From the NCBI GenBank assembly GCA_014526335.1, contig JACTAT010000022.1, positions 1,680,604 through 1,744,603 on the forward strand: a DNA stretch of 64,000 nt. Reading direction: 5' to 3'. Each line of letters starts with the position of its first letter. Position 1 is the stretch's first letter. The stretch comes from Chrysaora quinquecirrha. Taxonomy: Eukaryota > Cnidaria > Scyphozoa > Semaeostomeae > Pelagiidae. The notes under the pieces were generated by a model. It was not told the DNA's origin. It did not search any database and worked only from the letters and a program-made list of their open reading frames with translations. This document shows positions 62,201 through 64,000 of this stretch, piece after piece. Both the position numbers and the translations under genes were made by a program.

Positions 62201-63732
62201 GGAATTTTATGTTTCAATGTGTAACATCATCATATCTATAATCATAATCATAGTCATCATCATCATCGTTTCTACGGATCACCAGTATCATCATTATCGT
62301 CACCATCATGATCAGTAATCAATGATCGTAATCATCTTCAGTCATCATCATAATCAACTTAATCATAATCATGGTAATCATCATAATCATCGTCATCGTC
62401 ATCCTCATCAACATCAACGTCGTCGTCGTCGTCATCATCATACCATCTTCATCATCAGTCTTCGATCATGATCATCATCATTATCGTTACCATCATATCG
62501 TTGTTATCATTATAATCACAATGTCGTCAGCCTTCATTATCATGATCGTAATAATTCTTAGCATGATCTTCATTGTGGTCATTATCTTCGTTATGATTAT
62601 TATTATTATAATCATAGTTAACTTTGTCTTTACAATTATCACCATTACTATCAATCGTTATGATCACTATTGTATTCATAGTTAACTTCTCCATAACAAT
62701 CATCACAATTACAGCCAATCATTGTGATCACGATCGTAACAATCATTATCATGATGATCATCGTCGTCATTAGTTTTGTTAATTTTGGGTTATTTTTAGT
62801 TAGTTCCACTGCAAGATACATTACTATTGAAAGATAAATAAAAGGCAGAATATTTTGTAATATTTATCTTATGATTTATTTGCTTTTCATTGTGATTATA
62901 ATTCATATTATTGTTCAAGAATATAAGGGGTAAGGTGATTAAAAATGAGAACGCTTTAATACCTTAACAGGGATTTGACTTATGATGCCCTTTACTGCAT
63001 CTTTGCAATATTTTGAATTTTTTTCTCTTTGTGCAAAATTAAAAAGGAACTCCGATCCATGCTGTTGAAGCAGTTTACAACTGTGTTTGCTTGAAAATGC
63101 TAATAATTAGCTTTCTAAGGTAATCTGGACTTCTGAGGAGCTAGTGTCTAAATTTGCTTGAAGAAAGATCATTTATAAACCTTAACACTCGACTTTGTTA
63201 CATTGGCTAAAGGTGAAATTTTAGATCATCGATTCAAAGAGAGTTTTTACGGAAACAAGAGTGATTGCAACCTTTATTGCATTCATACGGTATTTTGTTT
63301 GCTAAACATTTCGTCGCTTTCCATGCTTTCGTTAGGCCCTTGCCGAGCGATCAAACATTGTTCATCAAACATTTGAAGTTTGCATGTCAAGAGAAACGTT
63401 TTAACGTTTGACCACATCCTTAAACTTTGCTCGTCAAAATCTTTGAATGTTTCTAAAAACATTGCCCACCAAATTCTGCTTGTAAAGCAATATTTAATGA
63501 CGTGGCTACATGTTCAAAAATTGCTGATAAGCAAATTCCTGATATTTGACAGTCTTGACCAGAGCCTTGGCTGGGTTAGGCTCTGGCTGGGTTATGAATT
63601 GTATGTAACTCTGCATGATCATAATGTCGATTATTTTCCTTTTTCACAGATAAGTGTTAAATGCAATGACAAGAGCTGGGTTATCAGAAGAACATACCAG
63701 GATTTGATTGGTTTAGACAGACAATTGCACAG
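46261..63732 (+). CDS. ARHGAP32/33-type PX-domain RhoGAP, N-terminal exons, runs off the window
   Basis: Exons: 46261-46279 (tentative first coding exon, MRVFLK), 47839-47914, 52794-52890, 53755-53816, 54105-54192, 61953-62012, 63650-63732; phases agree throughout. Diagnostic parts are GSIKVKKLLNSETRFPRIEE followed by SHFHYNAIEF, equivalent to the HFHYENVEF element before the PX domain of ARHGAP32/33, and the PX start ISVKCNDKSWVIRRTYQDLI then GLDRQLHR. In the family this protein is a Rho/Rac/Cdc42 GTPase-activating scaffold with PX, SH3 and RhoGAP domains. SH3 and RhoGAP would lie downstream of the window. The true start may instead be the Met in exon 2 (MDVGEQQNTG), since exon 1 rests only on an ATG, a donor and phase agreement. 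Exons 4 and 5 are repeated at 57224-57285 and 57574-57661. An N gap lies in intron 2. Confidence 0.88.
46842..47260. repeat. Degenerate (GAT)n tract, opposite polarity
   Basis: About 420 bp of GAT, GAC and AAT triplets end in a pure (GAT)n core at about 47158-47218. It is in intron 1 of the ARHGAP-like gene. Asp-rich and Ile-rich frames across it are compositional. Confidence 0.9.
48120..48190. repeat. Short (ATC)n tract
   Basis: ATTCATCATCATCATCATC, then CATCATCCTAATCATCATAA. It is in intron 2 of the ARHGAP-like gene. Confidence 0.7.
49640..50060 (+). repeat. Degenerate CCGTACT/ATATCCCC minisatellite
   Basis: Units of about 18-22 bp of the type CCGTACTNAATATCCCCC recur with much variation. 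Inside is a longer duplication: a GATGTGACGTCACAGTACTG block at about 49730 is echoed by GATGTGACCCTGCACTGTAC at about 49875. The tract stays free of stops in one frame (a 119-aa ORF), but the peptide is only the repeat translated. Confidence 0.7.
50524..50840. mobile_element. Element with TACACCCTTTTTTTATAAG end and AAGAAC repeats
   Basis: The left end TACACCCTTTTTTTATAAG is followed by AAGAAC words, at least nine over 300 bp (50540, 50590, 50605 and on to 50830), plus GAGCCTGG and GCTGAGGCTGGG and their inverted forms. No clear right terminal inverted repeat was found, so the end is uncertain. Confidence 0.55.
50875..50950. mobile_element. Short foldback element, GCTTATGTCGAC ends
   Basis: GCGCTTATGTCGACCAGTG on the left and CAGTGTCGACGTAAGCC on the right are inverted around about 40 bp containing TTAGTCGATTAGCAGTCGGC. 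Same ends as 41253-41350. Confidence 0.6.
51935..52139 (+). repeat. Interspersed repeat with (GTT)n core, cut by the gap
   Basis: CCCACTACTTCGCGCGATG, (TTG)n, TTTTCTAGAATCGCTC, then AAGCTTAAACTAGACTAC matches 35338-35475. It runs into the N gap at 52140, which may be why the assembly broke here. Confidence 0.6.
52140..52639. other. Assembly gap of 500 N
   Basis: The second run of exactly 500 N, in intron 2 of the ARHGAP-like gene. The true size is unknown, and an exon could be hidden here although the phases of exons 2 and 3 agree without one. Confidence 0.99.
53130..53710 (+). repeat. Degenerate CTATGGATTG minisatellite
   Basis: Words such as CTATGGATTA, TTTTGGATTGCT, CTACGGATTC, CTATGGATTGCT, CCATGGATTGCT, TTATGGATTGCC and CTATGGATCG recur about every 10-20 bp for nearly 600 bp. 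The repeat ends just before exon 4. The left breakpoint of the 3.47-kb duplication (53688) falls inside it. Confidence 0.75.
53924..54030 (+). repeat. CACTCCTC-ended foldback repeat, best copy
   Basis: The left end TTCACTCCTTGGAATCTC and the right end TCTTTTCGAGGAGTGAAAT are inverted. AGGAATCT and GAATCTT words recur inside with TTGTTTTTGT and TTTGTTTTAAT. Copies are at 44693, 1995 and (by duplication) 57393. Confidence 0.65.
55284..55766 (+). pseudogene. LINE endonuclease fragment, copy 1
   Basis: The frame has no ATG at its start, consistent with 5' truncation. Endonuclease signatures are IGDLNLTP, SSIDVILTN and SDFHKLIL, the typical last three motifs of the APE-type domain. It ends early at a frameshift where copy 1 has CCC and copy 2 has CCCC (about 55738), and then joins a linker region with further frame breaks. 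Confidence 0.85.
55937..57064 (+). pseudogene. LINE reverse transcriptase, copy 1 (open over 375 aa)
   Basis: RT motifs in order: RPISLLTTFSKVFEK, AILMDLSKAFDCL, GVPQGSILGPLLF and NFADDNSL (the FADD catalytic pair), then the thumb region CLEWFKSNEM. The sequence before the first Met (LDSKTFWKKLKPYFF) continues the protein in frame. It stops at 57062 where copy 1 has AAAA and copy 2 has AAAAA. Copy 1 is open where copy 2 has frameshifts, so the parent element was recently active. Confidence 0.88.
57224..57661 (+). other. Duplicated ARHGAP-like exons 4' and 5'
   Basis: 57224-57285 and 57574-57661 are exact copies of exons 4 and 5, with their acceptors, donors and polypyrimidine tracts. Together they are 150 nt and start and end in phase 0, so splicing both pairs would insert 50 residues in frame without a stop. 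Whether the copies are real and used is unknown. Confidence 0.85.
58751..59284 (+). pseudogene. LINE endonuclease fragment, copy 2
   Basis: Identical to copy 1 up to the CCC/CCCC difference, after which the frame continues for about 24 further residues (LSKVHRKAIMLRTKFK) before a stop. The extra length shows which copy carries the less damaged frame at that site. Confidence 0.85.
59405..60906 (+). pseudogene. LINE reverse transcriptase, copy 2 (frameshifted)
   Basis: The reading frame is broken at about 59757 (one A short), 59941 (one A short), 59965 (one C short) and 60013 (one T short) relative to copy 1. RT motifs from SSEHALFRLIENW to FADD and on to the C-terminal region LKRLARFMGEKERKIIINSF are all present. 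Confidence 0.85.
60876..61199 (+). pseudogene. LINE C-terminal domain
   Basis: Frame-shifted continuation of the LINE protein. TIHIQSIRLLALEVFKTLNN, then CYQGPKIWNSLPNEIK, then FKNLIKTWF is the usual end of this LINE group, closing with a stop at 61197-61199. No nuclease or RNase H motif is seen. Confidence 0.8.
61310..61610 (+). repeat. Tandem units with CTGAATACTGTAC and CATTGGTT words
   Basis: Three diverged units of roughly 115-140 bp start near 61316, 61430 and 61570 (GGTACTGAATGCTGTACGTT, GGCACTGAATACTGTACTTT, GTCGTGAATACTGCACGTTG), each followed by TTGGTT/TTGGCT. The words GTCTGGTGGCTT and CAATTTCATTT also occur at 55230-55268, just upstream of the LINE, so the LINE probably inserted inside this repeat. 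Confidence 0.6.
62225..62770. repeat. Degenerate (ATC/CAT)n tract in ARHGAP-like intron
   Basis: About 550 bp of ATC/CAT/CGT triplets with ATAATC interruptions, the longest such tract in the window. It lies between the exon ending 62012 and the exon starting 63650. Confidence 0.9.
63335..63566. mobile_element. PIF/Harbinger-like MITE, copy i
   Basis: It begins GGCCCTTGCCGAGCGATC after TTA, ends TGACAGTCTTGACCAGAGCC, and is followed by TTG in place of TTA. Internal AAACATTGTTCATCAAACAT matches copies e and g. It ends 84 bp before the PX exon. Confidence 0.7.
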
Positions 63733-64000
63733 GTAAACCAAACTTATATTGGCACGCCGGAGTTGCTAGGGTTAATTTGTTCTATCGTATAGTAGGTCGA
63801 CATAAGCCAGCCTTGCTTAAGAGACAAAGATCTTGACATTTTTTCAAGTCTCCCTGCCCTTGGTACACATACATACAAGACTTAGACATGTGTAAAGCCC
63901 TATCCAGACATAGTCAACATTTCAACCAACATGGGTCCAACATGAGTTCCTCAAGGAGTTTGGAATATTGGCAGAAATATTGGCAGTTTTTGGCCATCTT

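Noticed and set aside
62130..62718. Ile/Val-rich frames that look like membrane segments
   Set aside because: They come from ATC/GTC triplets and are intronic in the ARHGAP-like gene.

Overview
This is eukaryotic, animal nuclear DNA: AT-rich, with intron-split genes whose GT-AG exons join in frame, many short transposable elements, long satellite arrays and two 500-base runs of N at scaffold gaps (25446-25945 and 52140-52639). The gene set (a PA-TM-RING ligase, DDX6, a calsequestrin and an ARHGAP32/33-type RhoGAP) is metazoan. The LINE type, the tRNA-derived SINEs and the many MITEs suggest an invertebrate. A cnidarian is my best guess, but the sequence does not prove it.

Layout. 1382-5267 (+) is a ten-exon RNF13/RNF167-like E3 ubiquitin ligase of 334 aa. 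6703-12032 (+) is a ten-exon DDX6/Me31B RNA helicase of 440 aa. 12.0-15.8 kb has no gene I can support. 15.8-25.4 kb is a ~196-bp satellite whose right part forms a four-monomer higher-order repeat. After a gap comes a second, ~131-bp satellite (25.9-28.1 kb), and the two satellites share an 18-bp box. 29239-35132 (+) is a five-exon type I membrane protein of 294 aa: signal peptide, a bacterial-looking YbaY/YscW-type domain, a follistatin-like EGF/Kazal module, one membrane span and a short tail. Convergent to it, 36600-43437 (-) is a 13-exon calsequestrin of 399 aa that ends in KDEL instead of an Asp-rich tail. From about 46.3 kb to beyond the window end (+) are the N-terminal exons of an ARHGAP32/33-type PX-RhoGAP. 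Its locus holds a 3.47-kb tandem duplication that repeats two exons and a CR1/L2-like LINE. The two copies differ only by single-base homopolymer indels, so an assembly artefact is possible.

Exon joins were worked out by hand. In the four complete genes every phase closes and the coding totals are multiples of three (1005, 1323, 885 and 1200 nt), which supports the models. The repeats fall into families: two clear tRNA-derived SINE families, a PIF/Harbinger-like MITE swarm concentrated in the calsequestrin introns, several foldback families, a repeat carrying CCAAT- and TATA-like boxes, and degenerate short-period tracts (ATC, GTACT, TATGGATTG and TACCCGAAA types). The protein-coding genes are unrelated to one another in function. 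There is no operon and no sign of a prokaryotic system. The least ordinary items are the YbaY-Kazal receptor, the KDEL-ended calsequestrin, the satellite pair and the exon-pair duplication.
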